DNA of 64,000 nucleotides, taken from contig NZ_DIUM01000030.1 in the NCBI RefSeq assembly GCF_002423035.1, forward strand, positions 1 to 64,000. Reading direction: 5' to 3'. This document shows, in pieces, positions 52,193 to 63,663 of the stretch. This stretch comes from Thiocapsa sp. UBA6158 (GTDB taxonomy: Bacteria; Pseudomonadota; Gammaproteobacteria; Chromatiales; Chromatiaceae). The notes under the pieces are model-generated. The model was given only the letters and a program-made list of their open reading frames with translations, was not told where the DNA came from and did not search any database. Position 1 is the stretch's first letter. Each line of letters opens with the position of its first letter. Position numbers and translations under genes: made by a program.

Positions 52193-52969
52193 GTGATCAT
52201 TCAAGGCGTCAGCGTCTTCGTCTCCGACCTGCATCTGTCGCCGGATCGACCGGCGACGGTGGATCTCTTCCTCGCCTTCCTGGCCGGGCGCGCCCGCGAG
52301 GCCGATCAGCTCTTTCTACTCGGCGACATCTTCGACGCCTGGATCGGCGACGACGACGAGGGCACGCCCAACACCGAGGTCAAGGCCGCGCTCGCCGCGG
52401 TTACCGCATCCGGGGTCCGCTGTCATCTGATGCACGGCAACCGCGACTTCCTGATCGGGCGTGCCTTCTGCCGCGAGACCGGGTGCCGACTCCTGCGCGA
52501 CCCGACCCTCGCCCGGTTCGCCGACGAGCCCACGCTCCTCATGCACGGCGACCTGCTCTGCACCGACGACGTCGCCTATCAGCGATTTCGGCGCCGCATC
52601 CGCAACCCGCTCCTCCAGCGCCTCTTCCTCTGGCGGTCACTCGCGGCACGCCGCAAGATCGCCGCCGACTACCGCCGCAAGAGCGGAGCCGCGACCGCGG
52701 AGAAGACCCCGGACATCATGGACGTCAACCAGGAGACGGTCGCCCGCTATCTACACCGCTACGGCGCCGTGCGCCTGATCCACGGACACACCCACCGTCC
52801 GGGCGATCATCGCGTGCGGATCGACGGCCGAGAGGCCGTGCGCTCGGTTCTGGCCGAATGGCACCCGGACCACGGCGAGGCACTGATCCACGGTCACTCC
52901 GGCTGGCACCGAGAGACCGTGCTGCCGTCAATCGCCCCTACCCCCTCCCGACCAGACGCGTGGTGCTGA
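52193..52969 (+). CDS. lpxH: UDP-2,3-diacylglucosamine hydrolase
   Basis: Metallophosphoesterase of lipid A synthesis producing lipid X. Metal motifs SDLHLS, LLGDIFDAWIGDD, MHGNRDFLIG and IHGHTHRPGDH are all present. The start is a GTG at 52193, giving (M)IIQGVSVFVSDLHLS; frame continuing upstream overlaps ppiB and is not lpxH-like. 258 aa. Just after the stop is a partial TAGGTTGT-type element. Confidence 0.94.
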   Translation: MIIQGVSVFVSDLHLSPDRPATVDLFLAFLAGRAREADQLFLLGDIFDAWIGDDDEGTPNTEVKAALAAVTASGVRCHLMHGNRDFLIGRAFCRETGCRLLRDPTLARFADEPTLLMHGDLLCTDDVAYQRFRRRIRNPLLQRLFLWRSLAARRKIAADYRRKSGAATAEKTPDIMDVNQETVARYLHRYGAVRLIHGHTHRPGDHRVRIDGREAVRSVLAEWHPDHGEALIHGHSGWHRETVLPSIAPTPSRPDAWC

Positions 52970-53028
52970 CGACAGGAGCACAACCTGCGCTTGCCGACAC
53001 CGAGAGGCCGTGCTGCCTAAAGGTACGC

Positions 53029-53328
53029 TCAGAGGAGATCGGTCGCGGGATCAAGCCCGATCGCGTCCGTCACGGGCTTGTCTGCGGAGGCGAAGGAATA
53101 GCCGCATTCCTGCGGCGTCAGCTGCTCGGAGGCCACCCGCGGATACTTCCGGCAGCTCGGAGGGCGCATCGCATAGACCGCGCAACTGCTCAAACCCGCG
53201 TCGTCGAAACGCAGGAACGGGCAGGGGTAGGGCAGCTTGCAGCAAGCACCGCAACGGTTGCACGCGCCCGTTCGATCCGGGTCGACCGGCAAGAGCGAAG
53301 TGAACAAGCGCTTGGTTTTATTGAGCAT
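53029..53328 (-). CDS. YkgJ-family cysteine cluster protein
   Basis: A 99-aa protein of the zinc/iron-chelating Cys-cluster family (CxxCGxCC type). The motif CNRCGACCKLPYPCPFL is followed by CAVYAMRPPSCRKYPR and a final Cys in QECGYSF. Function is uncertain; members are proposed to bind Fe-S or zinc. It is the last gene of a same-strand run after the rhodanese gene (24-bp gap). Confidence 0.85.
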   Translation of the reverse strand: MLNKTKRLFTSLLPVDPDRTGACNRCGACCKLPYPCPFLRFDDAGLSSCAVYAMRPPSCRKYPRVASEQLTPQECGYSFASADKPVTDAIGLDPATDLL

Positions 53329-53352
53329 TCGAAAGGTTTTCCGAAACAGCCA

Positions 53353-53820
53353 TCAGTCTGCCGGGCGCATCTGATCCGGTCTGAGGCGCGGTGTGAAATA
53401 GCGGTCCGCATCGTCCAGGTCGACCGACTCACCTGCCGCGTCGACCAGCGGCTGCTCGTAGTCCTTCCAGCCCCGCAAGCCCGTCTGCAGCGAGGAAACG
53501 TCTCCGTAGCCGAGCAGGTTCATCGCATGGGCGGCCATGACGCTGCGGTATCCGGAGCGGCAGACCACCACGACCTCCCGGTCGCGCGCACGCACCAGCT
53601 CCGGGACCGTCTCCTCGTAGTCCCATTCACAGGCTGACTCGAGGATACCGCGCGGGACATTCAGAGACCCCTCGATATGCATGGCCGCGAATTCATCGGG
53701 CTCGCGGACATCCACCAGCAGCAGATCCGGGTTTGCCGCAAGCCGCTCCTCGAGATCCCAGGGCATGACCTCCTTCACATCGCTCACACAGTCTTTGATC
53801 AGCTCGAGAAATTTCTTCAT
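53353..53820 (-). CDS. Rhodanese-like sulfurtransferase
   Basis: A 155-aa single-domain rhodanese. VDVREPDEFAAMHIEGSLNVP is the substrate-side motif and the active loop is VVCRSGYRSVMAA with persulfide Cys87. A polar C-terminal tail of about 30 residues is family-atypical. No signal peptide, so cytoplasmic. It lies 50 bp after the response regulator on the same strand. Confidence 0.9.
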   Translation of the reverse strand: MKKFLELIKDCVSDVKEVMPWDLEERLAANPDLLLVDVREPDEFAAMHIEGSLNVPRGILESACEWDYEETVPELVRARDREVVVVCRSGYRSVMAAHAMNLLGYGDVSSLQTGLRGWKDYEQPLVDAAGESVDLDDADRYFTPRLRPDQMRPAD

Positions 53821-53870
53821 CGCTTATCTCGCATGACAAACCTCGGTTTTCTCCAGGCCCGGTCTTGGCC

Positions 53871-54533
53871 TCATCCGATATCCCGGCCCGCTCTGCGCTC
53901 GCACAGACCGCGCTCCACCGCAATCACGGCCGCCTCCACGCGCGAGTGGACATCGAGCTTGCGCAGGATCGCCTTGACGTGAAGCTTGACCGTCCCATCC
54001 GAAATATTCAGACGGCGCGCGATCGCTTTGTTGCTCTGACCCTCGGCGAGATGGCAGAGGATCTCGTGCTCGCGCGGCGTCAGGTCGGCGATCCGGCCCT
54101 CGGCGGCCATGCCCGCGGCCTCGCCTTGGACGGCCTTGGCCAGGACGATCGCCAGCTCGGGTGCCACCACCGTGCGGCCTTGGACGATCTCGCTCAGCGC
54201 CGCAATCAGGGCATCCGGTTCCATATCCTTGAGCAGATAGCCCTGCGCACCGCCCTGCAGCGACTCGATCACGTCGCGCTCCTCGGCGCTCGTCGTGAGC
54301 ATCGCGATCGGCATCCCCGGATGAGCCGCACGCAACCGGCGGAGCATCTCCAGGCCGTCGAGCTGCGGCATGCGCATGTCCAGCAAGACCACGTCGGGCA
54401 GGGTCTCGGCGACGCGCTTCAGACCCATCGCGGTATCGCCCACCGCCGCGACCACCTGGATGCCTCGGCGTTCCAACAACTCCTGAAGCCCGAAACGGAA
54501 CAGGGCATGATCGTCGATCAGCAGGACGCGCAT
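53871..54533 (-). CDS. NarL/FixJ-family response regulator
   Basis: A 220-aa transcription regulator: receiver domain with acidic DDH and phosphorylation Asp52 (PDVVLLDMRMPQLDG) and a LuxR-type helix-turn-helix (LTPREHEILCHLAEGQSNKAIARRL). Its ATG overlaps the TGA of the kinase gene (TGATG), so the two are translationally coupled and form one two-component system. Targets are unknown. Confidence 0.93.
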   Translation of the reverse strand: MRVLLIDDHALFRFGLQELLERRGIQVVAAVGDTAMGLKRVAETLPDVVLLDMRMPQLDGLEMLRRLRAAHPGMPIAMLTTSAEERDVIESLQGGAQGYLLKDMEPDALIAALSEIVQGRTVVAPELAIVLAKAVQGEAAGMAAEGRIADLTPREHEILCHLAEGQSNKAIARRLNISDGTVKLHVKAILRKLDVHSRVEAAVIAVERGLCERRAGRDIG

Positions 54534-56149
54534 CAGGCCGCCACCCTTCCCTGGCGCGGGGTGCGCCGATTGCCGTCGAAGATCACCTCCACACGCGTGC
54601 CCTCCCCGGCCTCGCTCTCGATGCGCAGCTCGGCACCGATGCGCCGCGCGCGCTCCTCCATGATGGTCAGGCCGATGTGCTCGCCCGGATTGGATCCCTC
54701 CGCCGGGGTGCTGAAGCCGACCCCGTCGTCCTCGATCAGCAACACATGTTGGCCGTTGGACTCCCGAGCCAGCATCACCCTCACGGTGTGCGCTTTGGAA
54801 TGCTTGCGGATATTGGCCAGCGATTCCTGGACAATCCGCAAGATCTGAAGCTCTTCGGTGGCCGAGAGATCGAATGGACGACAGTCATTCTGAAAAAGCA
54901 CGTGCGCGCCTGTTTCCTGGCCGAAGCGGTGGGTCAGCTTCTCGAGCGCCGGCACCAGACCGCGTCGGTCCAAGGGGGCACGGAAGCTCGCCAGCAGCTC
55001 GCGCAGCTCGGTATGGGCCTCGTCGAGCCCGCTGCGGATCCGGCTCAGATCGTTGCGCGCCTCGAGCGAGATCGCACTGCCGCGCAGCGAGTCGGTCAGC
55101 ATGCGACACTGAAAACGCAGGCTCGCCAGGGTCTGAGCGAGCGAGTCGTGCAGCTCGTGCGCCAAGGAGTTACGCTCCTCGACGATCGAAAGCCGCCGGG
55201 CCTCCATGTCCGAGCGCTGCTTGGCAATGGCGACACCCAAGTGATGCCCGACGGTGGCGAGCAGATCCAGAATGTCCTCGCGGGCCTTCAAGCCAGGCCG
55301 CTCGATGAAGACGGTGTAGACGCCGAGCAGCTCGTCGCGGTGCTCCAAGGGCACGGTGACGACCTCCATCTCGCTGCCGGCGAACATCCGCCGCCCGTAG
55401 ACCTTGGAGCAATAGCGCGCGTCGTTCCCGCAGAGGATCTCCCCCGGTGTGAGGACACTCCCGCACAGACACAGATCCACCGGACCGATGTCCTGCTCGC
55501 GCACCAGGTCGTCGTCCAGACCGATCGCGCCGACCAGACGTCGCGATCCGTCGGGCATGACCAGACGCACGGTAGCCGCCCGGCCGTTGACCATCTCCTT
55601 CAAAACACGCAGGAAGCGCAGCAAGAGCTCATCGACGCTCTCCGCCTGCTGGATCCCGGCGGCCACGTCGTAGAGGATCTTCAGCGAGGCGGTCTTCTGC
55701 GCCAGCCGCATGGTCTGGCGCGCGACGCGGTTGTCCATCTCCTCGTACAGGTCGGTGAGCTCCTCGTTCAGGCTACGGATATCGCGCGCCACCTGAGCCA
55801 GGACCCCGGCATCGTCCAGGGCATCGCTCGCGCCCGGCTCCCCTTGGCAGACCCGCAAGAGCGAATGCTCCAGGCGCACCAGAGGCAGCAGCAGTTGGCT
55901 GCGCAACCGGCTCCAAAAGAGCATGGCGCCGAGCGCGGCGACGACGAGCGCCGCCGTGGCGAGCGGCGACGGCCAGTCCAGATGCGGCCGCGCGCCCTGC
56001 AGGGTCAACAAAGCGATTGCCGCGGCGAGCGTCGCCCCGACCACGACCCCGGGCACGGTGAGACCGGCCGCACGCAGGACCTGACCGACTCGCGACACCT
56101 CGACCTCCTCGCCGCGCTCGGCGACGATCCGCGCTTGACTCACGCTCAC
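54533..56149 (-). CDS. NarX-like sensor histidine kinase with GAF domain and Cys cluster
   Basis: A 538-aa HisKA_3-type kinase. Two transmembrane helices (about 31-51 and 62-79) are separated by only about ten residues, so there is no periplasmic sensor domain. A linker helix and GAF-like domain follow (about 150-310), with four Cys in LCLCGS, ILCGND and RYCSK, recalling the Cys-rich centre of NarX/NarQ. H-box LAHELHDSLAQTLASLRF and an HATPase domain complete it. The GTG at 56149 overlaps the ABC gene stop as GTGA and has GGAGG 7 bases upstream. Confidence 0.9.
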   Translation of the reverse strand: MSVSQARIVAERGEEVEVSRVGQVLRAAGLTVPGVVVGATLAAAIALLTLQGARPHLDWPSPLATAALVVAALGAMLFWSRLRSQLLLPLVRLEHSLLRVCQGEPGASDALDDAGVLAQVARDIRSLNEELTDLYEEMDNRVARQTMRLAQKTASLKILYDVAAGIQQAESVDELLLRFLRVLKEMVNGRAATVRLVMPDGSRRLVGAIGLDDDLVREQDIGPVDLCLCGSVLTPGEILCGNDARYCSKVYGRRMFAGSEMEVVTVPLEHRDELLGVYTVFIERPGLKAREDILDLLATVGHHLGVAIAKQRSDMEARRLSIVEERNSLAHELHDSLAQTLASLRFQCRMLTDSLRGSAISLEARNDLSRIRSGLDEAHTELRELLASFRAPLDRRGLVPALEKLTHRFGQETGAHVLFQNDCRPFDLSATEELQILRIVQESLANIRKHSKAHTVRVMLARESNGQHVLLIEDDGVGFSTPAEGSNPGEHIGLTIMEERARRIGAELRIESEAGEGTRVEVIFDGNRRTPRQGRVAA

Positions 56150-57999
56150 GGCAACACCTCCGGGGCCGCAGGCGTTCCGGCGACCGGCACCGGGTTCGGT
56201 ACGGGCACCGGCGCATCCGGACCCTCGCGCTGTTGCAGCTCCCACATGGCGGCATAGTGCCCGCCCGCCTCCAAGAGCGCGCGATGCGTGCCCTGCTCGC
56301 GGATGCGGCCCTGCTCCAATACAAGGATGTGGTCGGCGTCCACGACGGTCGACAGACGATGGGCGATGACCAGGGTCGTATGGTTCTCAGCAACCTCGGC
56401 AAGCGTCTGCTGGATCGCCTGCTCGGTATGGCTGTCGAGCGAGGAGGTCGCCTCGTCGAAGACCAGGATCCGCGGCTGCTTTAAGATCGCCCGCGCGATC
56501 GCCACGCGCTGTTTCTCCCCGCCCGAGAGTTTCAGTCCGCGCTCCCCGACCATGGTCTCCCAACCATCGGGCAGGCTTTCGATGAAGGTCCGGATATGGG
56601 CCATCTCGGCGCAGCGCTCGACCTCCGCCCGGGTCGCCTCGGGCCGTCCGTAGGCCAGGTTGTAATAGATGGTGTCGTTGAACAGAACGGTGTCCTGGGG
56701 GACGATGCCGATCGCCGCACGCAGGCTCTCCTGGGTGACCTCGCGCAGGTCCTGCCCGTCGATCAGGATCCGCCCGCCCGTCACGTCGTAGAAGCGAAAC
56801 AGCAGGCGGGCCAGGGTCGACTTGCCGGCGCCGCTGTGACCGACGACGGCGAGGGTCTGGCCGGGCGCGATCCGAAAATCGACGTCCCGCAGGATCGCCC
56901 GTTCGTGCTGGTAGTGAAAGTCGACGTGCTCGAAGCGGATCTCGCCGTCGCGCAGACGCAATGGCTTGGTATCCGGGGCGTCCTGGATCTCGGGGCGACG
57001 CTCGAGCAGCTTGAAGACCAGATCCATGTCCGCGAGCGCATACTTGATCTGGCGGTAGACGATCCCGAGAAAGCCCAACGGGATGAACAACTGGAGCATG
57101 AGCGCGTTGACCAGGACCAGGTCGCCCACACTCATCTCGCCCTGCACGACACCCTTGGCCGCGAAGGCCATGATCAGGGTGACGCCGATCGCGATGATCG
57201 CGCCCTGACCGAAATTCAGCAGCGACATGGAGGTCTGACTCTTGACCGCCATCTCCTCCCACTCGGCGAGGGTGCCGTCGTAGCGCTCGAGCTCCATGCG
57301 CTCGTTGCCGAAATATTTGACCGTCTCGTAGTTGATGAGGCTGTCGAAGGCCTGATTATTGGCCTCCGAGTCCAAGCGGTTCATCCGATGTCGATAGTCC
57401 ATGCGCCATTCGGTAATGGCGAAGGTGAAGGTGAAATAGACCGCGACGGTGCCGAAGACGACCAGGGCGAAGGCCGGGCTGTACTGCTTCAAGAGGATGA
57501 CCGCGACCAGCGTGAACTCCACCAGTACGGGCAGGACGCTGAAGGCGACATAGTTCAGAATGGTCGAAACCGATCGGGTGCCACGCTCGAGATCACGGCT
57601 GATGGCACCGCTCTGACGCCCCAGGTGATAGCGCAGCGAGAGCCGATGCAGGTGATCGAGCACCTTCGTGGAGAGCCGGCGCATGGCGCGATAGCGCACC
57701 CGGGCGAAGACCACGTCGCGCAGCTCGTTGAAGAGCGAGGAGCTGAGCTTGAGCGCCCCGTAGGCGACCAGGAGCGAGATCGGCAGCACCAGCACCTGAT
57801 TCGGCGTGGCCTCGAAGGCATCCACGATGTCGCGCAGCACCAAGGGGACGCCGACATTGGCCACCTTCGCCGCGATCAGACAGACCAGCGCCAGCAAGGC
57901 ACGCCCGCGGAACTCCCACAGATAGGGCAACATTCCACGGAGATTGTGCCAATCTCGTCGGTCGGAGTGGATGCGCTCGGTGGCGGCGATTCGGTTCAT
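56146..57999 (-). CDS. ATM1/HMT1-family ABC exporter (fused permease-ATPase)
   Basis: A 617-aa half-transporter: six helices (about 30-310) with the family's YETVKYFGNE segment, then an ATPase with Walker A GHSGAGKST, signature LSGGEKQR and Walker B ILVFDEATSSLD. The ATM1 family exports glutathione-linked sulfur or metal species; that substrate class is inferred. The C-terminus has a Pro/Val-rich tail. It heads the operon with the kinase, regulator, rhodanese and Cys-cluster genes. Its leader begins within 10 bp of a dispersed repeat. Confidence 0.9.
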   Translation of the reverse strand: MNRIAATERIHSDRRDWHNLRGMLPYLWEFRGRALLALVCLIAAKVANVGVPLVLRDIVDAFEATPNQVLVLPISLLVAYGALKLSSSLFNELRDVVFARVRYRAMRRLSTKVLDHLHRLSLRYHLGRQSGAISRDLERGTRSVSTILNYVAFSVLPVLVEFTLVAVILLKQYSPAFALVVFGTVAVYFTFTFAITEWRMDYRHRMNRLDSEANNQAFDSLINYETVKYFGNERMELERYDGTLAEWEEMAVKSQTSMSLLNFGQGAIIAIGVTLIMAFAAKGVVQGEMSVGDLVLVNALMLQLFIPLGFLGIVYRQIKYALADMDLVFKLLERRPEIQDAPDTKPLRLRDGEIRFEHVDFHYQHERAILRDVDFRIAPGQTLAVVGHSGAGKSTLARLLFRFYDVTGGRILIDGQDLREVTQESLRAAIGIVPQDTVLFNDTIYYNLAYGRPEATRAEVERCAEMAHIRTFIESLPDGWETMVGERGLKLSGGEKQRVAIARAILKQPRILVFDEATSSLDSHTEQAIQQTLAEVAENHTTLVIAHRLSTVVDADHILVLEQGRIREQGTHRALLEAGGHYAAMWELQQREGPDAPVPVPNPVPVAGTPAAPEVLP

Positions 58000-58008
58000 G
58001 CAAGCCTT

Positions 58009-58102
58009 TTAAACCGCGCCCGGCGCGGCATGTGATGTTTTTGGATGGGATCGGCCCCGGCAGACTCGACGATTGTTGGAGCAGGCGCGCTGTAAGTTTT
58101 AA
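58009..58102 (-). repeat. Composite repeat family, right module inverted (copy E)
   Basis: Read on the minus strand, it matches the right module of copies A, B and D: internal CCCATCCAAAAACATCACATG then CCGCGCCGGGCGCGGTTTAA. The outer end at 58102 is degenerate. A further TAAACCGC at 58115 and GGCCGAAGAC near 58153 suggest a decayed left module beyond it. It ends 9 bp upstream of the ABC exporter start codon, so it lies in that gene's leader. Confidence 0.7.
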
Positions 58103-58175
58103 AAAAGAGAAAAGTTTAAACCGCATTTCCACCAAGGGTGATGAAATCACCAAGGCCGAAGACACGTCGTTATCC

Positions 58176-58201
58176 GGTCGGCTCGCCGCGGCGAGCCGAC
58201 C
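58176..58201. promoter_or_regulatory. Perfect 26-bp palindrome upstream of the S24-like gene
   Basis: A gapless palindrome centred on CGCGG between GGTCGGCTCGCC and GGCGAGCCGACC, ending 29 bp before the S24-like ATG. It could be an operator for a dimeric regulator or fold as a stable RNA hairpin in the leader; no T-run follows, so it is not a standard terminator. Confidence 0.6.
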
Positions 58202-58230
58202 GACCAAACCTGTACAAATGAGGACGCATC

Positions 58231-58617
58231 ATGGCAGATCCCACCATGGACAGCACGGGTTGCAGCATGCACGAGCCCTACGCCTTGCAGGTGCTCGGCG
58301 ACCAGATGGAGCCCGAGTTCCCCGATCGCTGTATCGTGATCGTCGAGCCGACGGACAACCGCAAGAACAACAGCTTCGTGTTCGCCGAGGTCGAAGGCGT
58401 GCGCTGGTTTCGCAAGTATGTCCGGGAGGACAACGGCACCGAGCGACTCCTCGCCCTCAACCGCATCTATCCCGACATCACGCTCAACGGCCTGGACTGG
58501 CACGTCCTGGGCGTCATCATCCAACGCAACATCCGGCGCAAGATCAAACACTACGACTACTCGCACGAACCCGAGACTTCGCCGACGGTGGCCATCACGG
58601 ATCTGACCGGCCGGTGA
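58231..58617 (+). CDS. S24/LexA-like peptidase-fold protein lacking the catalytic Ser
   Basis: A 128-aa protein with the beta fold of LexA/UmuD-type S24 peptidases but no DNA-binding domain. The nucleophile motif, normally GDSMEP, reads GDQMEPEF (Gln25 for Ser), followed by PDRCIVIVEP. By hand alignment the general-base Lys region (EGVRWFRKYV) also lacks Lys at the expected place. LLALNRIYPDITLNG and VLGVIIQRNIRRK are typical of the family. GAGGA lies 7 bases before the ATG. The stop overlaps the adaptor gene start (TGATG). It may have kept a binding rather than cleaving role. Confidence 0.78.
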   Translation: MADPTMDSTGCSMHEPYALQVLGDQMEPEFPDRCIVIVEPTDNRKNNSFVFAEVEGVRWFRKYVREDNGTERLLALNRIYPDITLNGLDWHVLGVIIQRNIRRKIKHYDYSHEPETSPTVAITDLTGR

Positions 58618-59756
58618 TGACCGGCAACGCGGCATCCAAGCCGCGCCGCGCACTCGGCGCACGCGGCACAACCGAGCCTGCCCGCCCGCCGCGAGCGCGA
58701 CCGCGGATTCCGCTCCTGCTCGCCGTCACCCCGATCGTCATCCTGGCGGCGACCCTGATCGCCTGCTCCCCCGGGGGCGACTCGCCGTCCAGCGCCGGTC
58801 GCGAGCGCGCCGCCGCCGATCACCTGGTGGCCTCGGTCGCCGTGGAGCGCGCCGCCACGACAAGCAGCCACGAGCGCCCCGGCTCGCTGCGTCATCGCCG
58901 CGCGGTGCGGCTCTTCAGTCAGGAGGAAGGCCGGATCACCGAGCTGGATGTCTTCGAGGGCGACCTGGTCCGAGAGGGCGAGATCCTGGTCGCCCTCGAA
59001 GACGACCTCCTGCAGGCCGAGCTCGACAAGACGCGCGCAACCCTGGCCCAGGCCGAGCTCGACGTGGGGCGACTCGACGATCTCGTGCGCAAGCGCGCCG
59101 CCTCCGACGCCGAGCTCTCGCAGGCGCGCACCGCCGTCGCCGTCGCCCGAGGCGATGTTCGGCTCCTGGAAACCCGGCTGGCCTTCACCCGGATTCCGGC
59201 CCCGTTCGACGGCGTCGTGATCGAGCGTTTGGTCGAACCGGGTGATTTCGTCTCGAAGAATACCCACCTTCTTACGGTTGCCGATCCCGCATCTTTGGTC
59301 GCGGAGGTCTATGCCTCCGAGCTGATCCTGCCGCGAATGAAGGTCGGCGACCCGGCGCAGCTGCGCATCGATGCCCTCGGCGCGGCGCTGTTCCCGGCCC
59401 GGATCCTGCGGATTCATCCAAGCCTCGAGCAGACCAGCCGACAGGGGATCGTGGAGTTGACGTTCGAGGACCCGCCGCCCGGCGTGAAGGCCGGACAATT
59501 CGTGCGGGTCATGCTCGAAACCGCCGCGGTGGAGCGTCTGCTGGTCCCTTTCCGTGCGCTGCGGCGCGACCGCGACGGCGAATTCGTCTGGCTGATCACG
59601 GATCAGGACCAAGCCTCCCGCCGCAAGGTCAGAAGCGGCTTGCAAATGGCCGATCGCATCGAGATCCTCGAGGGTCTCGCGCCGGGCGATCGGATCGTCA
59701 CGCGCGGGTTCCTCGGACTGAGCGAGGGCAAAACAGTCAAGGTGGTGCCCGAATGA
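58617..59756 (+). CDS. RND efflux periplasmic adaptor (lipoprotein)
   Basis: A 379-aa membrane-fusion protein. The N-terminus has a basic tail, then a hydrophobic core VTPIVILAATLIAC with lipobox LIAC, so probably lipid-anchored. A lipoyl motif (EEGRITELDVFEGDLVREGE), a short coiled-coil hairpin and FTRIPAPFDGVVIERLVEPGD follow. The coupled start (TGATG with the S24-like gene) supports ATG 58617. It ends overlapping the next gene as ATGA. Confidence 0.9.
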   Translation: MTGNAASKPRRALGARGTTEPARPPRARPRIPLLLAVTPIVILAATLIACSPGGDSPSSAGRERAAADHLVASVAVERAATTSSHERPGSLRHRRAVRLFSQEEGRITELDVFEGDLVREGEILVALEDDLLQAELDKTRATLAQAELDVGRLDDLVRKRAASDAELSQARTAVAVARGDVRLLETRLAFTRIPAPFDGVVIERLVEPGDFVSKNTHLLTVADPASLVAEVYASELILPRMKVGDPAQLRIDALGAALFPARILRIHPSLEQTSRQGIVELTFEDPPPGVKAGQFVRVMLETAAVERLLVPFRALRRDRDGEFVWLITDQDQASRRKVRSGLQMADRIEILEGLAPGDRIVTRGFLGLSEGKTVKVVPE

Positions 59757-60397
59757 ATCTCGAACACCTCTACACGGCCGTCGAGCGGGTGCGCAACGGC
59801 TGCTATCGCGACAACCCGCGCGAGGCAACCCGTCTGCGCACCTACCCGGTCATGCTCGCGAGCGCCGCCGCGCCGGCAGCCAGTCCGACGGAGGCCTATC
59901 TGCGCACGGCCTGTCTGGCCTACGCCTGGATGCCCGAGCGGGTGCGCATCGACCAGAGCCACCTCGCCGCCGCCGTCGAGGCATTCGAGGCCGCGCGCAG
60001 CGCCTCCCGTCGCGGCCCCGACGCCGGCCCCGATGCCGAGCACGCCGCCATCCGAGAGCGAGGCGTCGACGCCATCGCCGCCAGCCTCGGCTCGGTGGTC
60101 GGGGCCTCGATGGTGCTTCATCTCGCCGCACCCGGCATTTTCCCGATCTGGGACGAGCGCATCGAGCGCTTTCGCCTCGACGAGGAGCCGTCGCCGTACC
60201 ACATGGGCCAGGCCCGTCACTATCTGGCCTTTATGGACGAGATTCGCGGCCTCACCGCTCACCCGCTCTTTCTCACCTTCCACAACGAATTCTGCACCGC
60301 CTACCAGGCACGCCTGCAACGCCTGCGGATCTCGCCCTATCCGCTGACCGAGACCAAGGTCGTGGAAGCCGCGATCACGGAGCTCACGGGCGAGTAA
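59753..60397 (+). CDS. Unknown protein encoded inside the RND operon
   Basis: A 214-aa soluble protein with no signal peptide or membrane helix, so cytoplasmic. It is mostly helical; the most distinctive stretch is VLHLAAPGIFPIWDERIERF, resembling a FPIWD-type motif seen in uncharacterised helical proteins. Start and stop are tight: ATGA overlap with the adaptor and 17 bp to the permease. Not recognised. An unrelated cytoplasmic gene between adaptor and permease is unusual and implies a job linked to the pump. Confidence 0.75.
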   Translation: MNLEHLYTAVERVRNGCYRDNPREATRLRTYPVMLASAAAPAASPTEAYLRTACLAYAWMPERVRIDQSHLAAAVEAFEAARSASRRGPDAGPDAEHAAIRERGVDAIAASLGSVVGASMVLHLAAPGIFPIWDERIERFRLDEEPSPYHMGQARHYLAFMDEIRGLTAHPLFLTFHNEFCTAYQARLQRLRISPYPLTETKVVEAAITELTGE

Positions 60398-60414
60398 CCA
60401 CGCCTGTATCTCTC

Positions 60415-63549
<3,135 letters not shown>

Positions 63550-63637
63550 TCAGGTCGCACGGACTTTGCTGGAAAGCATCCGCGCGACCCATATCCCCGT
63601 GCGGTTCGGGGGCAAGAAGCTCATCCTGCGTCGAGTT

Positions 63638-63663
63638 GTAGGGGTGAAACCATTCGCCCCTAC
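63638..63663. repeat. GTAGGGGYGAA hairpin element
   Basis: GTAGGGGTGAA and TTCGCCCCTAC form an inverted repeat with one mismatch (G-U in RNA) around a 4-nt loop. The right arm contains the TAG stop of the cytochrome gene on the minus strand. It is related to the arms of the element at 48308-48418. Confidence 0.7.
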
